This document shows positions 45,798 through 56,099 of a stretch of 64,000 nucleotides of DNA, piece after piece. The notes beneath the pieces were generated by a model. That model did not search any database. It had not been told where the DNA came from and worked only from the letters and a program-made list of their open reading frames with translations. Source of the DNA: Coffea arabica (lineage: Eukaryota; Streptophyta; Magnoliopsida; Gentianales; Rubiaceae); the NCBI RefSeq assembly GCF_036785885.1, contig NC_092316.1, positions 51,717,001 to 51,781,000 on the forward strand, written 5' to 3'. The translations under genes were made by a program, and so were the position numbers. How positions within the stretch are numbered: the stretch's first letter is position 1; each line of letters begins with the position of its first letter.

Positions 45798-46908
45798 CAT
45801 TGATAACTAGTTTTATAAGAACAAAATGTTTCTTGTAGAATATTATGTTTGACTGAGAAGGTTTATTAATGATTTCCTCTTCAGTGGCTGTTTTTTCAAT
45901 TGTTTTAATTTCCTTATTAAGAATAGCAATTTCTGTTTGAAGATCTTTAACAGTGATGGGTTTGGTACTAGGTTGATCTTTAGTTAAGACATTTATTGTG
46001 GAATATCCTATGTCTAAAGAATTTCCTATGTCTTTTCTAATATCAAGACTAGTAGTATTATTTTGTAATAATTGACTAGAAATCAAAAGTTTTGGAGGTT
46101 TAATAAACTCTTGGTTTGGTAAATCTATTGGGTTTAATAGATCCACATGAGAATCTGGTAGATCTATATCTGTTGGATTTAGATGAATAGATTTTGATGC
46201 ATCAGTGGATTCTGAGTATTTATGAGAGGATGTATGGGTTGTTTGAGGCAGATCTATGGATAGATCTTCTGATTTTGGCTTAGTTTGGACCTGATCTATG
46301 AGATCTGGTGTAGGAACTTGTGTTTTTATAGTGTTTGACATAGAGGATGCAGGTTTTGATATGGTTGTTTGGACTGGACTTGTGAGTTCTGGTGAGGATG
46401 ACTCCTGAGATGTTTGGGACTCATACCAATCAAAGAAATGAATATTTTATTTTGTTTTTGTCAAAAAGTCATAAAAGTTTTCTTGAATTTTCTTTCAGGC
46501 TTCTCCCTGGTATTTATCAAAAAATTGTTTTCTTTTAAAATGATTGTGGTTTGCAAAGAATTCAAATCTAATGTTTTGTCCATTAATCTGGAATTCAGAA
46601 GGTTTGTTTTCTAGTTTTCTTTGTATAAGAATCGATTGCTCAATTTGAGCAATTCTAGTTTGAAGATCATTTAAAGGCTTGTTGTTTGAAGAAGAACTAG
46701 AATTTACGAAATATGCTTTAACTGGAGAAGTCAGACCCTCGCTGTCTAGCTGCATGGGAACTCTCTCTTTAGAGTGCAAAGGGCCGGACCGGACAGACAG
46801 ACCAAGAGAAGACATAAGATCTTGGAGCTCTTTAAGGACAGCCATACTGAGAGCTGCCCCCCTTAACAATCCCCCAGGCGGTAGAGCACAGAATCCTTCG
46901 GGATCCAT
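45589..46908 (-). pseudogene. Pararetroviral polyprotein frame (minus) with in-frame stops
   Basis: The frame opens with ATG at 46908 and meets a stop at 46495-46497 and another shortly after. It continues in the same frame from 46341 to 45589. The N-terminal part has a Ser/Asn-rich linker and a helical QTRIAQIEQ-like segment. The part around the stops resembles a conserved pararetroviral region (INIHFFDWYE-like). Near the C-terminus lies a protease core FDTGAN. The sequence STINVLTKDQ is shared with the plus-oriented frame, so the two are related but not identical proteins. It ends shortly after the protease, where the polymerase would be expected. Confidence 0.6.
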
Positions 46909-47533
46909 GGAGGATAAACTATTTTTCTTAATCAGATTATAAAGGATAGTGTGAAACCTACAAGAAAAAATCTAATCTTTTGAGAAGAATTAACTATACA
47001 TGACGACCATATTTCCATCATAATAAAGATAGTAAAATAAATCTACAAGAATAGATCTAAATCTTTTGAGAAAGATTAACTATGCATGACGACCATATTT
47101 CCAAACAAAATCATAAGATTGATAGTAGTAACCCATTTTCCCTGGATCTGATCTTGTGACACTTCCCCGTCCTAGAGCATCACACCCTAAGAACTTCAAC
47201 GCCCCTACAGAGCCAAATCCCTCATGGTCTTACCTTGACCGGACGTTGGCACTTACTGGATCCATGTCATTCAATCAGATCTAAAGTCATGAAATCAAAA
47301 CTATCAAAATTATAATAAACTTGAATACATTAGATGGTAATCACGAAATTAACCAATCTCATCTAATAAGATCTAAACTTGTAGATCTATACTATTAGTA
47401 GTATAAATAAAGAAAGATGGTAATCACGAAATTAACAAATCTCATTAGGAAGATATAATCTTGTAGATCTACACTAACAACATCATAATAAGTAAAGAAA
47501 GATAGCCATCACCCCACTTCCCCCTCTGGCTCT
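46909..47533 (-). other. Leader of the inverse pararetroviral unit
   Basis: About 625 nt between the primer-binding site and the first ATG. It contains two related GATGGTAATCACG/AGATCTA-type blocks (near 47330-47420 and 47416-47480). Long structured leaders are normal in caulimovirids. Confidence 0.5.
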
Positions 47534-47545
47534 GATACCAGACGG
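47534..47545 (-). other. Initiator tRNA-Met primer-binding site of the pararetroviral unit
   Basis: On the minus strand TGGTATCAGAGC, the standard caulimovirid minus-strand primer site. Confidence 0.75.
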
Positions 47546-47546
47546 G

Positions 47547-47850
47547 TAGAGGGTTTAGCCCCTTAAACCAGGAACTTAAAGAATTAAGAGGAGGAAAGCA
47601 TAAAAGTTAGGAAGTGGGTCGCAATCGGACTGCCACTTAGTTAGTATAGGCGGTTGAACCAGCCATGTATGAACAGAATGTAAATAAAATGTAAGAACAA
47701 GTTAGGATGTTTAATTGGGAACCATTGGCTCCTCGGAGGCTTTCTTTTGTTTTCTCAAAAAACCTTGTCGGGATAAGACCTTCTTGGATACAACTGAGAT
47801 TAGCTCTTGTGTCAAATAAAACTTCTGTTTCTGCAATATAATTATAGATG
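47547..47850 (-). repeat. Direct repeat of the pararetroviral unit, right copy
   Basis: Partner of 45493-45797. The homology stops abruptly at about 47850, which I take as the junction with host DNA. Confidence 0.75.
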
Positions 47851-50320
47851 CGGTAGTAACTTTAATATTCACTATTGCAAAAACATTCGTTGGTGATACA
47901 GGAATATTTAGGGAAAAAAAATATATATATATTGCATTCAAGTCACAATTTAAATTTTACAAAGGAAAAGGAAAATTAGAAAGAAAGGTTTAAGAGTTGG
48001 ATTAGGGATACTTTATGATTACTTGACTCCCCATGAACTAGAGTTAGGCCAATGGAAATTTCAACCAGTTTTGACTGGCTTCTTGAATATTCGTCAACAC
48101 CTATTTATTAATTAGGTTAAAAAACCCAATAAATATTCGTTTAGTAAACCAGAATCAGGAAAAGAAGATAAATTGAAAAAACACATACAAAAAGCAAAAT
48201 TAATGGAAACCAAGCAAACTAAAAGTGTTAGGCCACCTGTTTGATAATTTAATTTAACACTTAAATTTAATAAATTCAAATCTTGATATATTTAAATGTA
48301 TTTGATAACAAAAAATAGAAAATCTAGATTAATTGAGTGGCAGTGAAGTTTTTAGGCAAATCTTGCTCCAAAAAAAAAAAACAAAGTAATAAGTTATTCA
48401 CTTATAATTTAATGTAATATATACTCAAATGTATTAAATTTAATATTTAACAATTTAGTAACTTAACAGATTCATATTTTAAACTTTAGATTTTAAATTT
48501 TATTTTTCAAACTTCAGTTTTATCAATTGTAATTGTACAGCTTGAACAACTTAAGACCCAATGTTGTACGGATTGTAATGGAAAGTGCACTTGCATTTAT
48601 GTAAAGTAACTCATATGACGGTTACGTGAAATTTAGAAGACATTTGACAGTATGTGCCTCTCGATTTGATCTGCACTTAACAGCGATTGCAAAGACCTCG
48701 ATTGCATATTAACTTAATGTGTAATAGATTATCACCAATTATCACTTTGTCAGCTACCATTAATCATAGTGGAATTCTCCACTCACTCTCAGATTCAGAG
48801 TTCGAATTCTGAATCTAATAATTCGAGAGTAGGAAAGGTTTAAGGAGGGAATGAAAGGTTAAAACAAAAAACTGTAATGAAATTGTCGTTGTTTAAAAGA
48901 TATATGTATCCCTCTATGTTAACTAAACATAATAGTTATTTATTCAAGAAATACCTTTGATGCATAATGCGACGACGTATGATAAACTTTTCATTCCAAA
49001 TTGAACACATTAAATTATTGAATTAGTTTTCTTTACACTGACAGTATATACATTATCATCATTAGATGTATCACAAAAAGTTTGGATTAGTTTTCTTGCT
49101 AATTATCTTTTTTTGTTTAATGTCCTTAATCCAGTTTGTTTTCGACTAGTTTTTTTTTTCATTTTTTTTCATTTGTAAGGGAAACATTTTGAACCCAGAT
49201 TCTCTTATTTACAATTCTTCCTTTTTTACTACCGAACAACCCTCTCCCAACTGGTTGATTACTTCTAGGTTTACAAACATGACTTGAGACTAATGTCCTA
49301 TTTGATAACCCAATTCAGAACTTAAATTTAATAGATTCAAATCTTAATATGTTCAGATACGTTTAATAACTAAAAATTGAACATTTGAATTAATTAAATG
49401 GCACTGAATTTTTTATATAAAACTTGCTCCAAAAAATAAGTGATAAATTATTCACTTATCACTAAATGTGATATACACTCAAATGTATTAAATTTAACAC
49501 TTAATAATTGAATAACTTAATATATTCAAATTTCAAATTTGAATTTTATCAAGCAAACCCTCAGCCCCAACAACTTAATGGCAAAAACAAAAGAGAACTC
49601 CACAATATTTTCAAACCTTCTATATAGTAAATCGAGTATCGGAAAGTTTGATTTATAATTCAGCCCTGACGCTGATACAGGCCACACCAAAGTTTGATTG
49701 TATTGAAAAGTGCTTTTATATGGTATAAGAATATATATATATATATATATATTCATTTTTGGCACTTAGCTGGCAGTTCTGAGCACCTTTATTATCCTTT
49801 GAAGTCGTGAGTACTTTTACAGCATCTTCCGCAACACTTTCACAACTTTTCACACAGCATTCGAATGTATTCCACCTACTTCAATTAATTACTTAAGCGA
49901 CAGATGCACACAAATTAAGAATAATGAAAAAGTTAACGAATATAATGAGCTGGCTACGTAACAAACATAATTGCACCTAGTTTAATATTTGTGTGCTGCC
50001 ATAACAAAAATTTTTTTTTTTCGTTTGTCACCCGAAATCCTTACTTTAATTTTAAAATGTTAGGATTGGTTTTGAGCAAACGATACTACTATTAGATTAA
50101 TTATCTTCCTGCCACAGCGAATTTTATTTAAATGCTAAAATTACTCTCAGTCAATCAACTCTATATATATATTGATTTTCCTAGATGTTTTAGTGCAGGA
50201 GATGAAATACCCGTGAAATTAAAATTTTATGTAGAGAGTACCAAAAGCTTCTAGGAAAATACGTAGTGCAGAACTGAAAACTGAAAAGTTGGTGAAAAAA
50301 ATATGCTTCTTAAGGGGTAG
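47851..50320. other. Intergenic DNA with two related MITEs
   Basis: About 48236-48520 and 49288-49561 are diverged copies of one small element (TTTGATAA starts, a shared CACTTATAA/ACTCAAATGTATTAAATTTAA block, TTATCAAGCAAACC-like end). A TATATA microsatellite lies at about 49729-49752. Around 48780-48830 a GAGTTCGAATTC box-B-like word suggests a worn SINE. No gene is supported. Confidence 0.45.
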
Positions 50321-50324
50321 GACT

Positions 50325-50828
50325 GTCAATTACTCCCTGTCGGGCCGGTCTCAGCCCGCTTGACGAAAAGTTAGGCTGATAACGGGCTGGACATAGCTGG
50401 GGCCCATCCGACGTAGTTGTCAATTGAGTTTGACCCTTAGTAGGTTTTACTCAGACAAAAGCTCAGCTTGAACAATTTTACACATAATATACTTTATCGA
50501 TAATATATTATATACTTTATAGATAATATATTATATAATAGAAAATATATTTAATTATATTTTATAATATACTTTATAAATCATATATTATATAATTGTG
50601 CGTGCTTTATAAGTATATACTTTATAAATCATATATAATTATCTAATAACATAGATTGTATATTATATAATTATGGATTACTTGTGAGTTTGGATCAAAC
50701 CCAAACTAGGCTCCAAGTTTTAATATTTTGTGAGTCGAGTAAGAGTCTAACAAATTGAGCTTCTACATTTTTGTGAATCAAACTTAGGCTTGTCAAAGTC
50801 CAGCTTAGAATGCCTAATTAACAACCCT
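50325..50828. mobile_element. hAT-like MITE with an AT-rich minisatellite core
   Basis: TAGGACTGTCAATTACTCC near 50325 pairs with an inverted end TAGGGTTGTTAATTAGG near 50828. The flanking 8-mers CTTAAGGG and CTTAGAGG are similar. About 50480-50670 consists of degenerate repeats of TATACTTTATAGATAATATA. Confidence 0.5.
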
Positions 50829-51521
50829 ACTTAGAGGGTCACGAGCCTCAATCTCCAGAACAAATCGTGGCGCAACTGGATTATGATGTATCAGATGCTT
50901 GTCATTTCGCATAAAAAGTCCCCATGGCGTTGGATGTGGATAACAATAAGGTTAAGTGCAAATTTGTGGCATTACAAAAACCTGCTACATGATTGGTTTT
51001 CTTTGTGTCTTTTTTATAATAAAATCTGTAAAAATATGCAGATTATAATTATTTTACTTGACTTTCTGTATTGCATGTAGGGTTGACACCACGGGCAGAG
51101 TAATGGGGCGGGGGAGTGGTGGGGTGGAGTGATTTTTCTCCCCCCTCCCCCAATTTTAAATGGGGCAGGGATAGGGGACGATACCCCCGTCTCATCCCTG
51201 TCCTGTCCCCTGCTTAAACATATCAATACAAATAAATATAATATAATACATAATCTAATAATAGTAAACCTAAAATATTAATTAGTTGTGTACGTGCCTA
51301 TTACTTAGGATGTTGGTTATCTCTATTTTTTGTTTTATTTTGTTCTATGTTATATTAGAATGAAGGTTTGACATTTTTTTTTCAGGATGTTTCTTGATTT
51401 TTTTAAAAATAACCGTCATTGTAAAGAAAGAATCAGATTGTGAAATAGAGGTGTTTAGACAATGACTTAGAAACTCCAAATTCATAGTTCAAATTTGGCA
51501 TAGGCATATTGTGGCCTGCAT

Positions 51522-51689
51522 CCACCCTGGGTTAACTAATCCGGTAGCAAGCGCCTCTTCAGGCTATGCTTGCCAGGTTTCGAGTTTTGTCTGGAGCTAC
51601 GGTATTCGAGAGGATAGGATCTTCCCTCTCGGGCCACAGGAGAATTAGTCGGGCCGAAGGCGCGAATACCCCCTGTGTCAAAAAAAAAA
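51522..51689 (+). mobile_element. tRNA-derived SINE with perfect target duplication
   Basis: The 15-bp target duplication TATTGTGGCCTGCAT is exact at 51507-51521 and 51690-51704. The head has a box-A-like GGTAGCAAGCGCCT and a box-B-like GGTTTCGAGTTTTG, and the element ends in nine A. At 168 bp it is normal for plant SINEs. The exact duplication suggests recent insertion. Confidence 0.82.
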
Positions 51690-52031
51690 TATTGTGGCCT
51701 GCATGAGCATTCCCAAGGATGATTTATACAATCTAATTAAGCTTTCTAATTTTCTTGTGCTACATATTTATTGTCCATTTTTTCCTTTTCCGACTTTTTA
51801 GCTCTCTTTTCTATTTTGTTCATCGAATTTAGCCTTGAGCTATTGGAGAGGGGTTTGGGAGTTAGGATATGTTTAACTCTTTCAAGGTGGAATAAGTTCA
51901 TCTCAATTTAGAAAAATAAAATTAGATCAAATTGCCACTTGCTGACACCCATTGCGGGAGTGGGGCGAGGAATAGAGCGGAGGCAGGGGTAGAGGCTGGG
52001 GAGAGTTTTTTGGCAATAGGGTGCCTCCCTC

Positions 52032-52243
52032 CACTTGGGATTCTCGGTGACATGTTTTCTATGCCAATTCAATGCCACCTATAATATTGTGACAAGTGTC
52101 CTGTTATTATTTACACTTGTGTTAAACCAAACCAAGTTGAATTATTAAAAAATTAAAGTGTAAATAATAATGGGACACTTGGCGCAATACTATAGGTGGC
52201 ATTGGATTGGCATAGAAAAACATATCACCGAGGATTCCAAGTG
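52032..52243. mobile_element. Foldback MITE, copy 1
   Basis: The two halves are near-perfect inverted repeats (CACTTGGGATTCTCGGTGA ... TCACCGAGGATTCCAAGTG), so a transcript would form a hairpin of about 100 bp. The neighbouring copy at 52255-52465 is in the same arrangement. Confidence 0.7.
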
Positions 52244-52254
52244 CCCTGCTAGTC

Positions 52255-52465
52255 CACTTAAGATCCTCGGTGACATGTTTTCTATACCAACCCAATGCCA
52301 CAAATAGTGTTGCGTCAAGTGTCATGTTACTATTTAAACTTATATTAAACCAAGCCAAGTTAAATTATTAGAAAATTAAAGTGTAAATAATAACAAGACA
52401 CTTGGCACAACACTATTTGTGGCATTGGGTTGGCATAGAAAACATGTCACCGAAAATCTCAAGTG
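52255..52465. mobile_element. Foldback MITE, copy 2
   Basis: Same family as copy 1, 11 bp away, and again self-complementary (GTGACATGTTTTCTATACC ... GGCATAGAAAACATGTCAC). It lies about 830 bp before the ATG of NPF gene 2. Confidence 0.7.
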
Positions 52466-52469
52466 CTAA

Positions 52470-53200
52470 TACAGTCCATTAATTTGAGAATTGTGGAAGA
52501 CAGGAGTGAACTGTCATGTCAAACCACCCTACATTATTCTGTGTCTCAATCTCTTCAAATTTTTCTTATATGAGCAAAATATTCGCTGTTTTATTAGCCA
52601 ATGTTCACTATGTTAACATATTGACTGGTCGATTTCAAGCAAGAATTCCCTAGAAGGCTCTAATTTGCACAAAGATGCCCATATTGCCGACTTTTTACGC
52701 CCTATATTTTGAGACAAGTACTAAAAAGATGATGTTAGACTTCCTTGGTTACTTCTTTGGCTGAAGATTGCTTTTGTATCAAAAAAAAAAAAAGATTGCT
52801 TTATATTGCATCAAAGAAATTTCATATAAACTTCAAAGATGATGTGGTTAGACTTGTCATTGCATATGTTATTCTTGCTTTATCAATTGGATTCTGCAAC
52901 AAGTACGACGAACTGTCTTTAGTTTGTGTAAGGATGAAGACAAAGGAGAGAGCACACACCATTTATGGCTGGGAATTCCGAGTGTTTTTTACCATTACAT
53001 GCCAATGACAAGAGGACAGAATAGTTCCTTCAAATTCAAGAGTTCATCTTCTATCAGATAAAAAGTGAAGAAATTTGTATATCGCACATAGTGCCATAAG
53101 CAAAAGATACGCCTTTTGTGATGCACAAGGAATTTGATCCCACCTCAATGATGTCTGCCCACGTTCTTGAAAAAGTTGCCTTCCCCTTTTTATTGTAGCT
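52470..53200. other. Upstream region of NPF gene 2
   Basis: No other gene is supported. An open frame of 87 codons at 52745-53008 has no recognised product and begins in low-complexity sequence. Confidence 0.4.
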
Positions 53201-53212
53201 TGTAGAATTTCC

Positions 53213-53220
53213 TATATAAA
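53213..53220 (+). promoter_or_regulatory. TATA box of NPF gene 2
   Basis: TATATAAA, 81 bp before the last base ahead of the ATG, giving a leader of about 50-60 bases. Confidence 0.6.
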
Positions 53221-53300
53221 TCCTAAAACCATGCAAGTTAGTTCAGTGATCAAAGGGAAAATTTTGACAGACGGACAAAAATTTTGTCTGGAAAGTGGCA

Positions 53301-55812
53301 ATGGAGAAGACTGAGAACCAGGCTACTAGTAATGGACCCAACTATAGAGGAATCAAGGCTATGCCTTTTGTCATAGGTATGTTTCTACACACACATGCTG
53401 ATACAAAAGGTTATGTTTCTTTCATTAAGTATTCTTCATGATAAACATATAGTTTCTGTAAAATGATAATCATCTCATCCCAGTCATTCTTGAATTTCTG
53501 TAAATGTTACGAGCTTTAAGCAGAAAAACAACTAGTTCCCAACAGAAAACGCTTTTTCTGACAACTGAATGCTGAAAGAACAAGCAGTCAGCCACAGACC
53601 GTGAATACGACCAATTTGTTGCATACTGAATAATCACAAATGTTCAGGTGGCACAGAGTACGTTGTTGTCTGGACTTAGAGTAAAATTATGGGACAAACA
53701 GAAGATCATATTCTAGAAAACAGAGGAGGCTTTCAAATGGAGGGCTAGCCACCAGAGTGCCTCCAATATTTACTGGCTATAAGAAATAGGAAGGCTGTTA
53801 ATCAGCGTTTTTGCCTCAGTCAAAGACTGCAACTCTTTCCATAAGGGCCTGAAAAGGAGTCATGCTTCTTATTCAGGAATAACATTGTTGTAATGAAAAT
53901 TTTGCAGGGAACGAAACCTTTGAGAAACTGGGAACAATCGGTACCTCATCAAACCTCTTGGTTTACCTGACAAGTGTTTTCAATCTGAAGTCCATTACGG
54001 CGACGAATATCATCAACGTCTTCAATGGAACTTGCAATTTCGGTACCTTGCTTGGAGCCTTCCTGTCTGATACTTACTTTGGTCGTTACAAAACCTTGGG
54101 ATTTGCTTCAGTATCCTCCTTTTCGGTATGAAAATTTGCAGTGCTATATCTTCTTGGTCATATCACTGCTTCAAACTCAACTTCATTCATCTAATTAGTA
54201 ATAGTTGAATGCAAATCTAATTCTTGGTATCTTTCGAGTTCTCATTGCAGGGTATGCTTGTGTTAACTCTAACAGCAGCCATTTCAAAGCTGCATCCGCC
54301 TCAATGTGGAAGTGGAGGTGAAGAGGCAGGCAGATGCTTCGGTCCAACACCTTGGCAAATGGCATTTCTGTTTAGTGGCTTTGGATTACTAGTTGTGGGT
54401 GCTTCTGGCATTAGGCCTTGTAATTTGCCATTTGGGGCTGACCAATTTAATCCTAATACAGAGTCAGGGAAAAGAGGAATTAGCAGCTTTTTCAACTGGT
54501 ATTATTGCACTTATACATTTGCAGTCATGATTTCATTGACCACGATTGTTTACGTGCAATCCAATGTGAGCTGGTCTCTAGGGTTGGCTATTCCAACAAT
54601 TCTTATGTTCTTATCCTGTGCGGTTTTCTTTGCGGGAACAAGAATATATGTGAAAGTGATACCAATGGGGAGTCCTTTAACTAGCATTTCACAAGTTATT
54701 GTAGCTGCATTCAAGAAGAGACAAGTTGAGTTGCCAAAGCAACCGTGGATCTCACTTTTCAACCATGTTCCTTCCAATTCCATAAACTCTAGAATCGCTT
54801 ACACCAAGCAATTCAGGTACTATGCTTGCAAGAATCACATCAGTATTCTGAATTCATTTTGTATGTATTGTTCGCACCTGTAATTGTCTTCCAATAATAA
54901 GTGGTGGTCATGTTCAGGTTTTTAAACAAAGCAGCTGTTATAACATCAAATGACTCGATCAAAGCAGATGGATCAACAGCAGATCCATGGAAACTTTGCA
55001 GTATCCAGCAAGTTGAAGAAGTAAAATGTGTAGTACGACTAATTCCAATGTGGGCTGTTGGATTAATCTACTATGTTTCTGTAGTCCAACAACAGAACTA
55101 TGCAGTCTTCCAAGCCCTTCAATCTGATAGACGGCTAGGAAAGAGCAATTTCCACATCCCAGCTGCTTCATACATCATCTTTGCTATGTTGGCCATTACA
55201 ATTTGGCTTCCCATATATGACAGGATTTTAGTTCCATGGCTCGGAAGACTAACAGGGAAAGAAGATGGATTGACGCTCCTCCAGAAAGTCGGAATAGGCC
55301 TGATAATATCCGTTTTTGCCTTGCTCATTTCAGGCTTCATTGAGGACAGAAGGAGGATCATAGCTCTCACAGAACCAACACTGGGATCAGTTCCTGGCAA
55401 AGGTGCAATTTCTTCAATGTCAGCAATGTGGTTAATTCCTCAATTTGCACTATCAGGACTTTCTGAAGCATTCGCCCTGATTGGTCAAAATGAACTTTTC
55501 TACAAGCAATTCCCTGAAAATATGAGGTGCTTTGCTTCAGCATTCTTGTTTGTGGGCTTCGCAGGGTCCAGCTATTTGAGTAGCTTCTTTTCATCAATGA
55601 TTCACAGGACAACAGAATGGTTGGGAGATGATCTTAACAAGGGGAGATTGGATTACTTCTATTACTTGATTGCAGCTCTAGAAATGTTTAACTTTGTCTA
55701 TTTTCTTATTTGTGCACAGTGGTACAAGTATAAAGGATCAGACAGCAATCCTGGTGAGATGACCCTAGAAATGAACCATAATAATCAACATGAACAAATT
55801 CCTGCAGTCTGA
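53301..55812 (+). CDS. NRT1/PTR family (NPF) transporter, gene 2
   Basis: Second member of the tandem NPF cluster, same role class as gene 1. Exons are 53301-53376, 53908-54125, 54251-54816 and 54918-55812. Introns are GT-AG with the same phases as in the paralogues; intron 1 is the longest of the cluster at 531 bp. The product is 584 residues. It keeps ExxEK in span 1 (NETFEKLG), [16 protein letters not shown], and [12 protein letters not shown] before the last span. Between spans 11 and 12 it is about six residues shorter than genes 1 and 3 ([14 protein letters not shown]), and its tail ends in an Asn/His/Gln-rich stretch. The extracellular stretch after span 3 carries extra residues ([13 protein letters not shown]), making exon 3 nine bases longer. 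No inactivating change was seen. The substrate is not predictable from sequence. Confidence 0.93.
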
Positions 55813-56085
55813 TGAAAATGCCATAATATTTTTTCTTAAAGCATGGAATGCCTCACAGGCTGTGGGAACAAGGACTAAGGCTTCAGTCAGTTGTACGTAA
55901 GTTTAGTCAGTTGAACAAGAATTGCATAAGTTTAGTGAAGATTTACTGTTTCAAAGAAGAAATTAAGAGCAAACTTAACTTTTCTTAGTTATGTCCACTC
56001 AAAGCTTTGATTGCATTTCGTTGTCTTAATTTTCTGCATATATCCTTGGCTTGGTTCCTTTAGGATTCTACTAATTTAGCAAGAA

Positions 56086-56091
56086 AATAAA
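56086..56091 (+). terminator. Possible polyadenylation signal of NPF gene 2
   Basis: AATAAA lies 274 bp after the stop codon, a plausible plant 3' UTR length. Confidence 0.35.
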
Positions 56092-56099
56092 GAACTGCA

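Larger units (their letters stand above)
45493..47850 (-). mobile_element. Pararetrovirus segment in inverse orientation, partly tandem
   Basis: Read on the minus strand, the order is a 304-bp protease/3'-end piece (47850-47547), a primer-binding site, a leader of about 625 nt, a long frame ending in protease, and then the same 304-bp piece again (45797-45493). The repeat period is 2054 bp. A circular genome integrated as slightly more than one unit would give this layout, but the unit again lacks a reverse transcriptase. It abuts the plus-oriented segment head-on at 45493. Confidence 0.6.

Noticed and set aside
45493..47850. Interpreting the 304-bp repeats as LTRs
   Set aside because: No TG...CA ends, and the repeats include protease coding sequence; a tandem pararetroviral unit fits better.
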